This document shows, one piece after another, positions 19,131-28,412 of a stretch of DNA of 64,000 nucleotides. This DNA is from Splendidivirga corallicola (lineage in GTDB: Bacteria; Bacteroidota; Bacteroidia; Cytophagales; Cyclobacteriaceae). The DNA lies in NCBI GenBank assembly GCA_030442035.1, contig JAUJEA010000004.1, positions 62,001 through 126,000 on the forward strand. The letters run 5' to 3'. The notes under the pieces are model-generated. The model searched no databases. It was not told the DNA's origin and saw only the letters and a list, made by a program, of their open reading frames with translations. Each line of letters opens with the position of its first letter. Position 1 is the stretch's first letter. A program made the translations under genes and the position numbers.

Positions 19131-19536
19131 ATGAAGGGGGTATTTGGAGTACTGCTAAGTATCATATTGTTTTCCTGTCAGGATAAGCAGAAAACCTTTT
19201 TAATACAATCACCGGACGGTCAGGTACGAGTCACAATTACCTCAACAGGAGACAGCTTGACCTACAATTTAAATTGGAATGGGAAGGAAGTATTAGGCAT
19301 TTCAAAACTGGACATTTTACCTGATAGCGTTGGCAAAGTGATAAAAGCCTCCAGAAAACAAATGATCATATATGGAAACCGGTCTGGGGGCAATTTATGA
19401 AGATACCGATGAAACACACTGCAGAACAAATCCGGAGTCCTATCGGGTACGTCAGGGAGAGGTAAAAAAAGGTGATGTCGTACAGGCCAAAATGGCTCCC
19501 GGTGGCGGACACTGCATGTGGATAAGACCCCTGTAA
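19131..19536 (+). pseudogene. Decayed GH97 glycosidase (N and C ends joined, middle deleted)
   Basis: The first frame (19131-19400) encodes a lipoprotein leader (IILFSC) and the opening of a GH97 protein (LIQSPDGQVRVTITSTGDSL, LNWNGKEVLGISKLDI). From about 19378, in the next frame, the sequence reads as a GH97 C terminus (AIYEDTDETH, YRVRQGEVKKGDVV, MAPGGGHCMWIRPL) ending at the TAA at 19534-19536. GH97 enzymes are about 650-700 residues; only about 130 remain, so the catalytic barrel is deleted and the join is out of frame. GH97 proteins are calcium-dependent alpha-glucosidases or alpha-galactosidases. The remnant implies that the locus once removed such a terminal sugar. Family assignment rests on remembered end motifs. 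Confidence 0.7.
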
Positions 19537-19611
19537 GAGATGATGGATTTCGGGCCAACCTTACTTTATGAAATTAAATTAATTTCGAATTTCTATAAAT
19601 ACTGGCATAAA

Positions 19612-19645
19612 CAATGTCCCCCTCTGGAGGGGGTAGGGGGAGGTT
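19612..19645 (+). repeat. G-rich dispersed intergenic repeat, copy 1
   Basis: CCCCCTCTGGAGGGGGTAGG followed by GGGAGG, resembling the G-rich repeat words scattered in Bacteroidota genomes. A related copy (GGAGGGGGCAGGGGAGGT) is at 32113-32143. The C-rich and G-rich halves can pair as a hairpin (CCCCCTCTGGAGGGGG), so it could also act as a transcript end after the decayed GH97 gene. Confidence 0.6.
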
Positions 19646-19797
19646 TATACATATTTGACTAAAATCAATTCATCAACTGACAAGGAGCAAAAATAGTATT
19701 GACTTCTGTGCAACTGTTGGAGGCTGAGAAACAATTTAAACGGTAATATTGAGATGCTCTTAGCGATAAATCAACTGTTAAAAATTAATCGGATTAA

Positions 19798-22134
19798 ATG
19801 AACTTCCTATTCAAAACCTTTGCCATTGTACTACTCCTTCAATCTGCGTTATTTTCTCACAATTTAACAGCACAAAATACTGCAGACCCCGAGTCTCAAA
19901 CACTTTGGTTCAAACAGCCAGCTGCCAATTGGAATGAAGCATTGCCGGTTGGTAATGGCCGTCTTGGAGCAATGGTTTTCGGAGGAATCGAGCATGAACG
20001 ACTCCAGCTTAACGAGGAAAGTGTATGGAGCAAAGGAAGTACATTGGAGGACAAGAAAGGTGGATACAAATACATCAACAAGATCCGACAATTGCTGTTC
20101 GATGGAAAATACAAAGAAGCCCAGGACCTTGCCAAAGAGAAATTGATGAGCGAGCGCCTACCCAGCGGAACCAATACTTATCAAACGCTAGGTGATATCA
20201 ATATCAAGTTTCAACTGGCCAACAATGCATGGAACTACAGAAGGGAACTTGACCTCAATAATGCCACAGTAAAAACAACATTCAGAAGTGGCAAAGCTAA
20301 CCATACCCGTACGGTATTTTCATCAACCGTTGATCAGGTTTTGGTCATGAAAGCTGAGGCTGACCAACCGGGACAGGTATCGGCCAGTATTGAACTGTCA
20401 AGGCCGGAAGCACCGGAGGCTGTTCGGTTAGATGACAGGACAATCGTTTTAAGGCATCATTTGAACGATGGAGCAGGGGTAAAGTTTGAGACGCGACTAC
20501 AGGTATTGCACGACGGTGGAACATTAAAACTGGAAAATAATATCTTGGTTGTTGAACAAGCAAATAATCTGGAATTGAGACTCGTAGCGGGCACAAATTA
20601 TTTTGGAGGCGATCCTTCCGAATTGTGCACAAACTATCTGAAATTGTCGGATAATAAGAAATATGAAAAAATATTGACCGACCACATGGCTGATTATCAA
20701 CAATATTTCAACCGTGTTTCTTTTACACTTCCTTCATCGGAAGCTGCCAAATTTGCTACCGATGAGCGCATTGATGCACAAAAAAGAAATGCTTATGATC
20801 CTTCGTTAGTATCACTTTATTTTCAGTTTGGTCGTTACTTGCTGATCAGTTGCTCGCGACCAGATAATATGCCTTCCAATCTTCAGGGAATCTGGGCCGA
20901 TGGCGTAAAGCCACCATGGAATTCCGATTATCATATCAACATTAACATTCAAATGAACTACTGGCCATCGGAGATTACTAACCTCTCCGAAATGCACTTG
21001 CCTTTTCTGAACTTCATCGGGAAACTAAGAGAAAACGGACGAAAAACAGCCAAAGAGATTTATGGAGCCAGAGGATTTACAGCCCATCATACAACAGATG
21101 CCTGGCATCCCACTGCTACTTTCGGGCAGCCGCAATATGGTTTATGGCCCATGGGAGCCGCGTGGGCTTCTACGCATATATGGGAACATTATCTCTTTAC
21201 AGAGGATAAAAAATTCCTGAAAGACTATGGTTATCCTGTGATGCGGGAAGCAGCTTTATTTTTGTCCGATTTTCTCGTTAAAAACCCTAAAACCGGAAAA
21301 CTGGTGACAGGCCCTTCTATGTCTCCGGAAAATGTATTTATAGCACCAAGTGGGGACAGGGTTTCAGTAGCCATGGGACCAGCCATGGACCTGCAGATTG
21401 TCAGGCACCTTTTTAATAGCTGTATTGAAGCGTCTGAAATATTGGAGACAGATGCGGCATTCAGGAAGAAACTTCAAACCCAGTTGGCTAACCTGATGCC
21501 TGCTATGATAGGAAAGGATGGAAGGATCCTTGAATGGTCTGATGAAAGCCTTAAGGAAGCGTTACCAGGGCACCGCCATATATCTCATTTATACGGACTT
21601 TACCCATCCAACGAATATAATTGGAATGACAGCCCGGAATATATGAAAGCATCAGAGAAAGTGCTTGAAGCCAGACTGGCCAAAGGAGGTGGACATACCG
21701 GATGGAGCAGGGCCTGGATGCTGAATTTCTATGCTCGCCTGATGGACGGGGATAAAGTTTGGGAGAACCTGAATGCATTGTGGGCAAAATCAACACTTCC
21801 CAATATGTTCGATAACCATCCGCCATTTCAAATTGATGGAAACTATGGTGCCACTGCCGCCATTGCCGAAATGTTGCTCCAATCACATGCGGGTGAAGTA
21901 CATCTTTTGCCAGCATTGCCGGATGCATTACCTGAAGGGGAAATCAAAGGATTGATGGCCAGGGGTGGTTTTGAGGTAGATATACAATGGGAAGGGGGTA
22001 AGTTGAAAATGACTAAGATAACCTCAAAGCTTGGCAATGCTGTAAAAGTGCGTTACGGTGCCAAAGTGGTAACCTATCAACTTACAAAAGGCGAAAGCAT
22101 CATCTTGAATGGTGCTTTGAGAATTATGAAATAG
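19798..22134 (+). CDS. GH95 family alpha-L-fucosidase (or related alpha-L-galactosidase), secreted
   Basis: 778 residues with a cleavable signal ending near LTAQ. The N-terminal super-beta-sandwich opens with the GH95 hallmark [19 protein letters not shown] and [12 protein letters not shown]. The (alpha/alpha)6 barrel carries the expected catalytic set: Asn381 and Asn383 in [11 protein letters not shown], Glu511 in SMSPENVF as general acid, and Asp680 in [22 protein letters not shown]95 enzymes invert and remove terminal 1,2-linked L-fucose, or L-galactose in some members. Together with the GH29 enzyme at 42766 and the fuconate dehydratase at 44186 it is the main evidence that fucose is a component of the target glycan. 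All key residues are present, unlike in the distant relative at 45464. Confidence 0.93.
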   Translation: MNFLFKTFAIVLLLQSALFSHNLTAQNTADPESQTLWFKQPAANWNEALPVGNGRLGAMVFGGIEHERLQLNEESVWSKGSTLEDKKGGYKYINKIRQLLFDGKYKEAQDLAKEKLMSERLPSGTNTYQTLGDINIKFQLANNAWNYRRELDLNNATVKTTFRSGKANHTRTVFSSTVDQVLVMKAEADQPGQVSASIELSRPEAPEAVRLDDRTIVLRHHLNDGAGVKFETRLQVLHDGGTLKLENNILVVEQANNLELRLVAGTNYFGGDPSELCTNYLKLSDNKKYEKILTDHMADYQQYFNRVSFTLPSSEAAKFATDERIDAQKRNAYDPSLVSLYFQFGRYLLISCSRPDNMPSNLQGIWADGVKPPWNSDYHININIQMNYWPSEITNLSEMHLPFLNFIGKLRENGRKTAKEIYGARGFTAHHTTDAWHPTATFGQPQYGLWPMGAAWASTHIWEHYLFTEDKKFLKDYGYPVMREAALFLSDFLVKNPKTGKLVTGPSMSPENVFIAPSGDRVSVAMGPAMDLQIVRHLFNSCIEASEILETDAAFRKKLQTQLANLMPAMIGKDGRILEWSDESLKEALPGHRHISHLYGLYPSNEYNWNDSPEYMKASEKVLEARLAKGGGHTGWSRAWMLNFYARLMDGDKVWENLNALWAKSTLPNMFDNHPPFQIDGNYGATAAIAEMLLQSHAGEVHLLPALPDALPEGEIKGLMARGGFEVDIQWEGGKLKMTKITSKLGNAVKVRYGAKVVTYQLTKGESIILNGALRIMK

Positions 22135-22183
22135 GAGATACGAGTTTTGAATTATAAATTGAATTAGAAATGCTCTATTCAAC

Positions 22184-23545
22184 ATGAATCACTCCAACAC
22201 CCCAACACGTCAATACCTCAATACTTTTCTGCTGCTAATATTATGCATGATGTCATGTGAAAATAAGCAGGAGGAACATAAGGAGGACAGCGGACCCAAT
22301 ATTATTATCATCATGGCTGATGACCTGGGTTATGGGGATTTGAGCTGTTATGGCAGTAAGCTGATCAATACACCAAACCTTGATAGAATGTCGGAAGAAG
22401 GGATGAAATTCACGGATTTTCATTCCAACGGAGTTGTTTGCAGTCCGACGCGCGCTGCCTTACTGACTGGCAGATATCAGCAAAGATCAGGTATTGAAGG
22501 AGTTGTTACCGCAGCTAATCACAGATCTGTTGGCCTGGCTATTGAAGAAACGACTTTCGCAGATGCTTTGAAGGCAAAAGATTATGTCACGGGCATCTTT
22601 GGAAAATGGCACTTAGGATATCCCGAAAAATACAATCCAATCTACCAGGGATTTGATGAATTTATAGGTTTTGTCAGTGGTAATGTTGACTATCACTCAC
22701 ACATCGATCAGGAGGCCTATGAAGATTGGTGGAAACAGAATAAACTAACAAAAGAGGAGGGATATACCACCGATCTCATTACTGAGCATGCTTTGGATTT
22801 CATCAAAAGACATCAACAAGAGAAGTTCATATTATACATTTCTCATGAAGCCCCTCATTACCCTTTACAGGGAAGACAATCAAAAGCTTTTCGTGTGGTA
22901 GGAGAGCCTAGAGCTCGGGGTCCGGAAACAGAGACTACGGTTATCTACAAGGAAATGATTGAAGTGATGGATGAAGGAATTGGTAAAATAATGGACCTGC
23001 TTGAAACATTGGATCTAGACGAAAATACGTTAGTATTCTTTTGCTCGGACAATGGAGGTACCGGATATGCCGATAATGGTAAACTTCGTGGTACCAAAGG
23101 TTCTGTTTGGGAAGGAGGGCATAGAGTGCCGGCCATCGCATGGTGGCCAGGAAAGATTAAAGCCGGACAAATAAACAATGATATTCTGATGACTATGGAT
23201 ATTTTTCCAACCATGGTAAATCTCACCAATGGAAATAATAATACTGAATTTGATGGGATTGATTTTACACAAACACTTTTTAAGAATGAAACCATAGAGG
23301 ACCGGTATTTATTTTGGAGGCATAAGCATAGTAAAGATCAAAAAAAGGTTGCGGTTCGAAATGGAACATGGAAACTTGTCATACAAGACGCAGATGTTTC
23401 TCCGGAGCTTTATGATTTGAACAATGACTTGAGTGAAAAAAATAATGTTGCCTCAGAATTTCCTGGTATCGCCAAAAGGTTGTTGACCCAACTTAGGAAA
23501 TGGGAAAAAGAAGTTTCTGAAAATGTGAAAAGTGTAGCACCGTAA
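22184..23545 (+). CDS. S1 family sulfatase, lipoprotein
   Basis: 453 residues. The core motifs are NIIIIMADDLGYGDLSCYG, the maturation site CSPTR with Cys86, GRYQQRSG, GIFGKWHLGYP and FFCSDNGGTGYADN. The C-terminal small domain ends with a typical NLVIQDADVSPELYDLNNDL-like segment. The lipobox MMSC anchors it at Cys25. The first 15 codons match an intergenic repeat word family (see the repeat feature at 22187-22226), and the neighbouring sulfatase at 23604 begins with a similar leader. Spacing to neighbours is about 50-60 bp, consistent with one transcript with the GH95 gene. Confidence 0.93.
   Translation: MNHSNTPTRQYLNTFLLLILCMMSCENKQEEHKEDSGPNIIIIMADDLGYGDLSCYGSKLINTPNLDRMSEEGMKFTDFHSNGVVCSPTRAALLTGRYQQRSGIEGVVTAANHRSVGLAIEETTFADALKAKDYVTGIFGKWHLGYPEKYNPIYQGFDEFIGFVSGNVDYHSHIDQEAYEDWWKQNKLTKEEGYTTDLITEHALDFIKRHQQEKFILYISHEAPHYPLQGRQSKAFRVVGEPRARGPETETTVIYKEMIEVMDEGIGKIMDLLETLDLDENTLVFFCSDNGGTGYADNGKLRGTKGSVWEGGHRVPAIAWWPGKIKAGQINNDILMTMDIFPTMVNLTNGNNNTEFDGIDFTQTLFKNETIEDRYLFWRHKHSKDQKKVAVRNGTWKLVIQDADVSPELYDLNNDLSEKNNVASEFPGIAKRLLTQLRKWEKEVSENVKSVAP
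22187..22226 (+). repeat. CAACACC-type repeat word serving as signal-peptide codons
   Basis: CACTCCAACACCCCAACACG followed by TCAATACCTCAATACTTTT. Related words occur at 23611-23648 and, non-coding, at 32149-32181. Here the repeat encodes the first residues of the sulfatase leader. Confidence 0.55.
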
Positions 23546-23603
23546 CCTGACTAAGCATTCATATTATTAATATTGAATATGACAATGGAAATTACCCAGT
23601 GAT

Positions 23604-25067
23604 ATGAAATACATCAACACACCAATACCCCAACACCTCAACACTTTTTTACTTTTGATATTCTTTCTGACATCATGTCAACACCAACAAAAAACTCAAG
23701 GGGTTACACAGGAAGACCAACACCCAAACATCATTCTTATCATGGCCGATGATCAGGGATGGGGAGATACAGGATACAATGGGCATCCTTACCTGAAGAC
23801 ACCGAATCTTGATGCTATGGTAGCAGAGGGTGTACAATTCAATCGTTTTTATGCTGCTGCTCCCGTTTGCTCGCCTACCAGGGGTAGCGTTATGACTGGC
23901 CGCCATCCCTCAAGATATGGAATTTGTTCTGCTAATTGCGGACATATTAAGAAGGAAGAAATTACCATGGCCGAATGGCTGAAGGAGAGAGGATATGCTA
24001 CCGGTCACTTCGGTAAATGGCATTTGGGTACTTTAACAAAAAAAGTATTGGATGGCAACAGAGGAGGAAAACCAGAACAAGAAGCGCATTATGCACCACC
24101 ATGGGAACATGGCTTTGATGTGTGCTTTTCCACTGAGTCAAAAGTGCCCACCTGGGATCCGATGGTTACGCCCAATGTTGAGGCGGGTGGCGTGAAAAAG
24201 ACATTGGTGGAGGGAGGTCCATACGGTACTTATTATTGGACCGGGCCTGAGCGGATGGAAACCAATAACCTGGAGGGAGATGATTCACGTGTGATTATGG
24301 ACAGAGCCGTCCCATTTATTGAGGACGCCGTAAGCAGCAATAAATCTTTCTTCACCATTATCTGGTTTCATACACCCCATTTGCCGGTTCTGACATCGCA
24401 AAAATACCGGGAGCCGTATCTAGATCTTTCAGAGGATGAGCAACACTACTATGGCTGTATCACGGCTATGGATGAACAAGTAGGCCGATTAAGATCAAAG
24501 TTAGAAGCGTTGGGTGTTGCTGAAAATACCATGATCTGGTACACAAGCGATAATGGACCCGAAGGAGGAACAAGGACAGGTAGAAATCAAGGAACAACGA
24601 AAGGCTTAAAAGGTAGAAAAAGAAGCCTTTATGATGGCGGAACAAGAGTTCCCGGAATCCTGGTCTGGCCAGCCAAAATCAAGAAGGCCAGTATAGTGGA
24701 TGTCCCATGCTTTACTTCCGATTATTTTCCTACAATCATGGCTAGCTTAAATGAATCTCCTACAGATCTCAACCGTCCTTTTGATGGTCAGGATATCACT
24801 GGTATTTACCAGGGCAGGCAACAAGAACGGTCCAATTACATTGCACATAGTTATAGCAAGCAATTGTCATTGATGGATAATCGATATAAACTGTATCGTA
24901 AAAATGAAGACCAGGAATATGAGCTTTATGATTTGATCAATGATCCGGGAGAACAACAAGATCTAGCAAAACAAAAACCGGATCAATTACAAGAAATGGT
25001 AAATTATTTGAATGACTGGAAGTCCTCCGTCGAAAAAAGTGCAGAAGGAAAAGACTATGGATTATAA
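23604..25067 (+). CDS. S1 family sulfatase, lipoprotein
   Basis: 487 residues with lipobox LTSC (Cys25) and a leader closely matching that of the sulfatase at 22184 (MKYINTPIPQHLNTF against MNHSNTPTRQYLNTF). Core: NIILIMADDQGWGDTGYNGH, maturation motif CSPTR at Cys89, SVMTGRHPSRYG, GHFGKWHLGTL and WYTSDNGPEGG. The segment ICSANCGHIKKEEITMAEW after the active site is distinct from the neighbouring sulfatases, so beyond the shared leader the two are different subfamilies rather than a recent duplication. It hydrolyses a sulfate ester of the imported or surface-bound glycan; the position is unknown. It ends 12 bp before the next sulfatase. Confidence 0.93.
   Translation: MKYINTPIPQHLNTFLLLIFFLTSCQHQQKTQGVTQEDQHPNIILIMADDQGWGDTGYNGHPYLKTPNLDAMVAEGVQFNRFYAAAPVCSPTRGSVMTGRHPSRYGICSANCGHIKKEEITMAEWLKERGYATGHFGKWHLGTLTKKVLDGNRGGKPEQEAHYAPPWEHGFDVCFSTESKVPTWDPMVTPNVEAGGVKKTLVEGGPYGTYYWTGPERMETNNLEGDDSRVIMDRAVPFIEDAVSSNKSFFTIIWFHTPHLPVLTSQKYREPYLDLSEDEQHYYGCITAMDEQVGRLRSKLEALGVAENTMIWYTSDNGPEGGTRTGRNQGTTKGLKGRKRSLYDGGTRVPGILVWPAKIKKASIVDVPCFTSDYFPTIMASLNESPTDLNRPFDGQDITGIYQGRQQERSNYIAHSYSKQLSLMDNRYKLYRKNEDQEYELYDLINDPGEQQDLAKQKPDQLQEMVNYLNDWKSSVEKSAEGKDYGL
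23611..23648 (+). repeat. CAACACC-type repeat word serving as signal-peptide codons
   Basis: ACATCAACACACCAATACCC followed by CAACACCTCAACACTTTT. It is the second coding instance of the word family also found at 22187-22226 and, outside genes, at 32149-32181. Confidence 0.55.
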
Positions 25068-25079
25068 TACAAAGTAAAA

Positions 25080-26564
25080 ATGATGAAGATAAAACCGGAC
25101 TTTTCTTTAATTACACTGATCTTTTTTCTGTTTTCCTGTGGGGTGAGAGAGACAAGTGAGCAAATCAATACAAAACCTTCACCACCCAACATCATTCACA
25201 TTGTGCTGGACGAACTTGGTTATTTTGAAACATCCTATATGAATAACCAATACCTGGAAACACCGAATATTGACAAATTGGCTGCTGGGGGATTACGTTT
25301 TAACCAATTATTAGCAGGGGCATCGGTTTGCGCACCGACTCGCAGTGTATTGATGACAGGGAAGCACCTGGGACATACGACAGTCAGAGGCAATGCCGGA
25401 AATCAATCTCTTTTGCCAAATGATACCACGATTGCTATGGTTTTGAAAAAAGCCGGATATGCCACAGGAGGATTTGGAAAATGGGGACTTGGCGACGCAA
25501 ATACCGAAGGGGTTCCTGAAAAGCATGGTTTTGATATTTTTTATGGTTACTATGATCAGAGACATGCACATACTTATTTCCCTGAATATTTGGTTAGAAA
25601 TAGCCAGAAGGAGTATTTAGAAGGAAACACTAATGATTATTACAAGGGGAGGCATTTTGCCCATGACCTTATTTTTGAAGAATCATTAAAATTTATAAAA
25701 GAAAACCAGGACAAATCTTTTTACTGCTATTTACCATTCACAGTGCCACATGGATTATGGGGTATTCCTGCCAACAATCCTGAATGGAATGAATACAAAA
25801 ACCAGGATTGGGGTGGTGGTATGCAACGGCGGAAAGAAGATCCACTTATCTATGCAGCAATGGTTAAAATGGTTGATAGACAGATTGGTGAGCTCATAGA
25901 ATTGTTAGAAAAGTTGAAACTGGATGAAAACACATTGGTGTTGATTACCGGGGACAATGGTGGAGAATACTACTTTGCAAATGAAAAGTATCCTAGAGGT
26001 CAATTCGATCCCAATGGAGGAGTCTTTCGTGGCGAGAAGAGAGATTTTTACGAAGGAGGTTTACGGATCCCAGCTGTTGTCTGGTGGCCCGGGAAAATTA
26101 AACCTGGAAGTGTAAGTGAGCATCTATGTTATTTCCCTGATATTATGCCAACATTCGCAGAATTGGTGGGAGTTCATGCACCGGATGATATTGATGGTTT
26201 ATCACTGGTACCGACTTTACTGGGTGAAGAACAAGCAGGCAGGACTCAGGAAAAACATGAATATCTCTATTGGGAATCTCCCAATGGTTGGGTTGCCGTC
26301 AGGTCAGGTAACTGGAAGATCGTTAAAAGAGGAAAGATCATGAGTCCTTCAACCAGGAGAACAATGGGTAAGCCTTCCGGTGAGTTTGAACTTTACAATC
26401 TTGCTGAAGACCTGGGAGAAAAAACAGATTTGGCTGCTGAATATCCTGAGATTGTAGAGAGGCTAAGCAAGTACGCAGAAATGGCACACGAAGAAAATAT
26501 CATTGGACAGGTAATACCGGAATTGGAACACTTAGCTTTTGATCGTCAAACCATGCCAAAATAA
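25080..26564 (+). CDS. S1 family sulfatase with variant substrate motif, lipoprotein
   Basis: 494 residues with lipobox LFSC (Cys20). The core starts NIIHIVLDELGYFETSYMNN, where the usual metal-binding Asp pair reads DE. The maturation motif is CAPTR at Cys84, followed by SVLMTGKHLGHTTVRGN. The substrate-binding segment reads GGFGKWGLGDA, with Gly in place of the common His. LITGDNGGEYYFANEKYPRG supplies the distal metal residues. These changes mark a subfamily different from the other sulfatases here and probably a different sulfate position. The 12-bp gap from the upstream sulfatase indicates translational coupling or at least a shared mRNA. Confidence 0.9.
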   Translation: MMKIKPDFSLITLIFFLFSCGVRETSEQINTKPSPPNIIHIVLDELGYFETSYMNNQYLETPNIDKLAAGGLRFNQLLAGASVCAPTRSVLMTGKHLGHTTVRGNAGNQSLLPNDTTIAMVLKKAGYATGGFGKWGLGDANTEGVPEKHGFDIFYGYYDQRHAHTYFPEYLVRNSQKEYLEGNTNDYYKGRHFAHDLIFEESLKFIKENQDKSFYCYLPFTVPHGLWGIPANNPEWNEYKNQDWGGGMQRRKEDPLIYAAMVKMVDRQIGELIELLEKLKLDENTLVLITGDNGGEYYFANEKYPRGQFDPNGGVFRGEKRDFYEGGLRIPAVVWWPGKIKPGSVSEHLCYFPDIMPTFAELVGVHAPDDIDGLSLVPTLLGEEQAGRTQEKHEYLYWESPNGWVAVRSGNWKIVKRGKIMSPSTRRTMGKPSGEFELYNLAEDLGEKTDLAAEYPEIVERLSKYAEMAHEENIIGQVIPELEHLAFDRQTMPK

Positions 26565-26708
26565 TGTGATCAGATTGGATTCACATTGATCGATCTGAAT
26601 TAAGGGCTGACATCAAATAAGATGTTTTATGATATCAGAGGCAATAATTCAGATTTTTACCCGAACACATTTACTTGTTATAATTCTTCAATGCCTAAAA
26701 CAATAGTC

Positions 26709-28274
26709 ATGCTTAAAAAAAGACCATTTTACCTGTTAGCCATTTGTTTATTCGTTGCAAAAGGTTGTGGTGTGAAAAATGAAACTAAGGAGGAAGGACC
26801 GGCAACTCGCCCTAATATTGTTTTCATCATGACAGATGACCATGCTATCCAGGCGCTGAGTTGTTATGATGGACGTTTCAACAGTACACCAAACATTGAC
26901 AGGATTGCTAAAGAAGGTATGTTGTTTACCAACAGCTTTGTTACCAATTCCATATGTGCACCAAGCCGTGCAACCATGCTAACCGGAAAGTTTACCCATA
27001 TCAATGGGCAGATCGATAACAGAATAAAATTCGATAGCACGCAATGGACTTTTCCAATGGCGCTACAACAGGCTGGTTATCAAACTGCCTTAATTGGTAA
27101 GTGGCACCTGAGAAGTCAGCCTATGGGATTTGATCATTGGAATATTTTGCCAGGTCAGGGAGATTATTACAATCCTAATTTTATTGATAAAAATGGCGTA
27201 AAAAGAGAGGAAGGATATGCTACAAACATTATCACAGACAAAGCAATTAATTGGCTCGAAAACAGGAATGGTCAGGAACCTTTTTGCTTGTTAGTCCATC
27301 ACAAAGCCCCGCATCGTACATGGATGCCCGATACTACTGATTTGTATTTGTATGATGATGTGAAGTTTCAGGTACCGGAGACCTACTTTGATAATTACGA
27401 AAACCGCCGTGCGGCAGCTGAGCAGAAAATGAGTATCATAGAAGATATGGATGTCGTCTATGATCTGAAGATGCTGGATGCCGAAGAAGAGATCCAAACC
27501 AAATACCGAAAAGCATTTGAAGGACAATACAATAGAATGAATGAAGCACAGAAAGCTGTATGGGACAAAAAGTACAATGACCTCATAGCTGATTTTAAAG
27601 AAAAGGGATATACCGGCAAAGAGCTGGCATTATGGAAATATCAACGCTATATGGAAGATTACCTGGCCTGTATCAATTCTGTTGATCGCAATGTTGGGAG
27701 GATCCTGGATTATTTGGATGAAAATAACTTGACTGAAAATACGATCATAGTTTATACGTCGGATCAGGGATTTTATTTGGGTGAACATGGTTGGTTTGAT
27801 AAACGATTTATGTATGAAGAATCTTTCAAAACACCTTTGTTAATGAGACTCCCCAAACATTTACAAAGCACCCAAGGCAATAACAAGGAACACCTTGTCC
27901 AGAATATTGATTATGCTCCAACCTTTTTGGACTATGCCGGAGTTGATATACCCAATGAAGTACAGGGAAGCTCATTACGTACTTTGATTGAAAATGAAAA
28001 ACCCGAATGGAGGGATGCCTTATATTACCACTATTATGAGTTTCCCAATGAACATATGGTAAAAAGGCACTATGGAGTTCGTACGGATAGATATAAACTG
28101 ATCCACTTTTACAATGACATTGATGAATGGGAGTTATATGATCTTGCCCAAGATCCTTCTGAAATGAACAATCTTTATGGGAAAGAGGAATACAATACAA
28201 TAACGGAAGATTTAAAACAGAAATTAGTAGCGCTGCAGGAGGAATACCAAGACACTGATCGATCTACATACTGA
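26709..28274 (+). CDS. S1 family sulfatase resembling GlcNAc-6-O-sulfatases (S1_11-like), lipoprotein
   Basis: About 521 residues from ATG 26709, which places a good lipoprotein leader (FYLLAICLFVAKGC, Cys20); in-frame ATGs at 26622 and 26691 would add residues unlike a signal. Core: NIVFIMTDDHAIQALSCYDG, maturation motif CAPSR at Cys83, ATMLTGKFTHINGQ, ALIGKWHLRSQ and VYTSDQGFYLGEHGWFDKR. The last segment, the HHKAPHRTWMPD motif and the long helical insertion in the second half (FDNYENRRAAAEQKMS onward) are characteristic of the branch that contains bacterial N-acetylglucosamine-6-O-sulfatases. With the GH20 hexosaminidase at 32192 it argues for sulfated hexosamine in the target glycan. The substrate assignment is inference. 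Confidence 0.9.
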   Translation: MLKKRPFYLLAICLFVAKGCGVKNETKEEGPATRPNIVFIMTDDHAIQALSCYDGRFNSTPNIDRIAKEGMLFTNSFVTNSICAPSRATMLTGKFTHINGQIDNRIKFDSTQWTFPMALQQAGYQTALIGKWHLRSQPMGFDHWNILPGQGDYYNPNFIDKNGVKREEGYATNIITDKAINWLENRNGQEPFCLLVHHKAPHRTWMPDTTDLYLYDDVKFQVPETYFDNYENRRAAAEQKMSIIEDMDVVYDLKMLDAEEEIQTKYRKAFEGQYNRMNEAQKAVWDKKYNDLIADFKEKGYTGKELALWKYQRYMEDYLACINSVDRNVGRILDYLDENNLTENTIIVYTSDQGFYLGEHGWFDKRFMYEESFKTPLLMRLPKHLQSTQGNNKEHLVQNIDYAPTFLDYAGVDIPNEVQGSSLRTLIENEKPEWRDALYYHYYEFPNEHMVKRHYGVRTDRYKLIHFYNDIDEWELYDLAQDPSEMNNLYGKEEYNTITEDLKQKLVALQEEYQDTDRSTY

Positions 28275-28412
28275 TATCAATATTGAGTATCGATTCACTT
28301 AACAGGCGTCCTTTATTGTTTTTAGATATTTTAATGTTTGGTTTTAAGAAATTGGTGAATGCGTAGTTGCGTAGGAAAGTAAAACATATTGGCATTCGCA
28401 AAAACATCTCTA

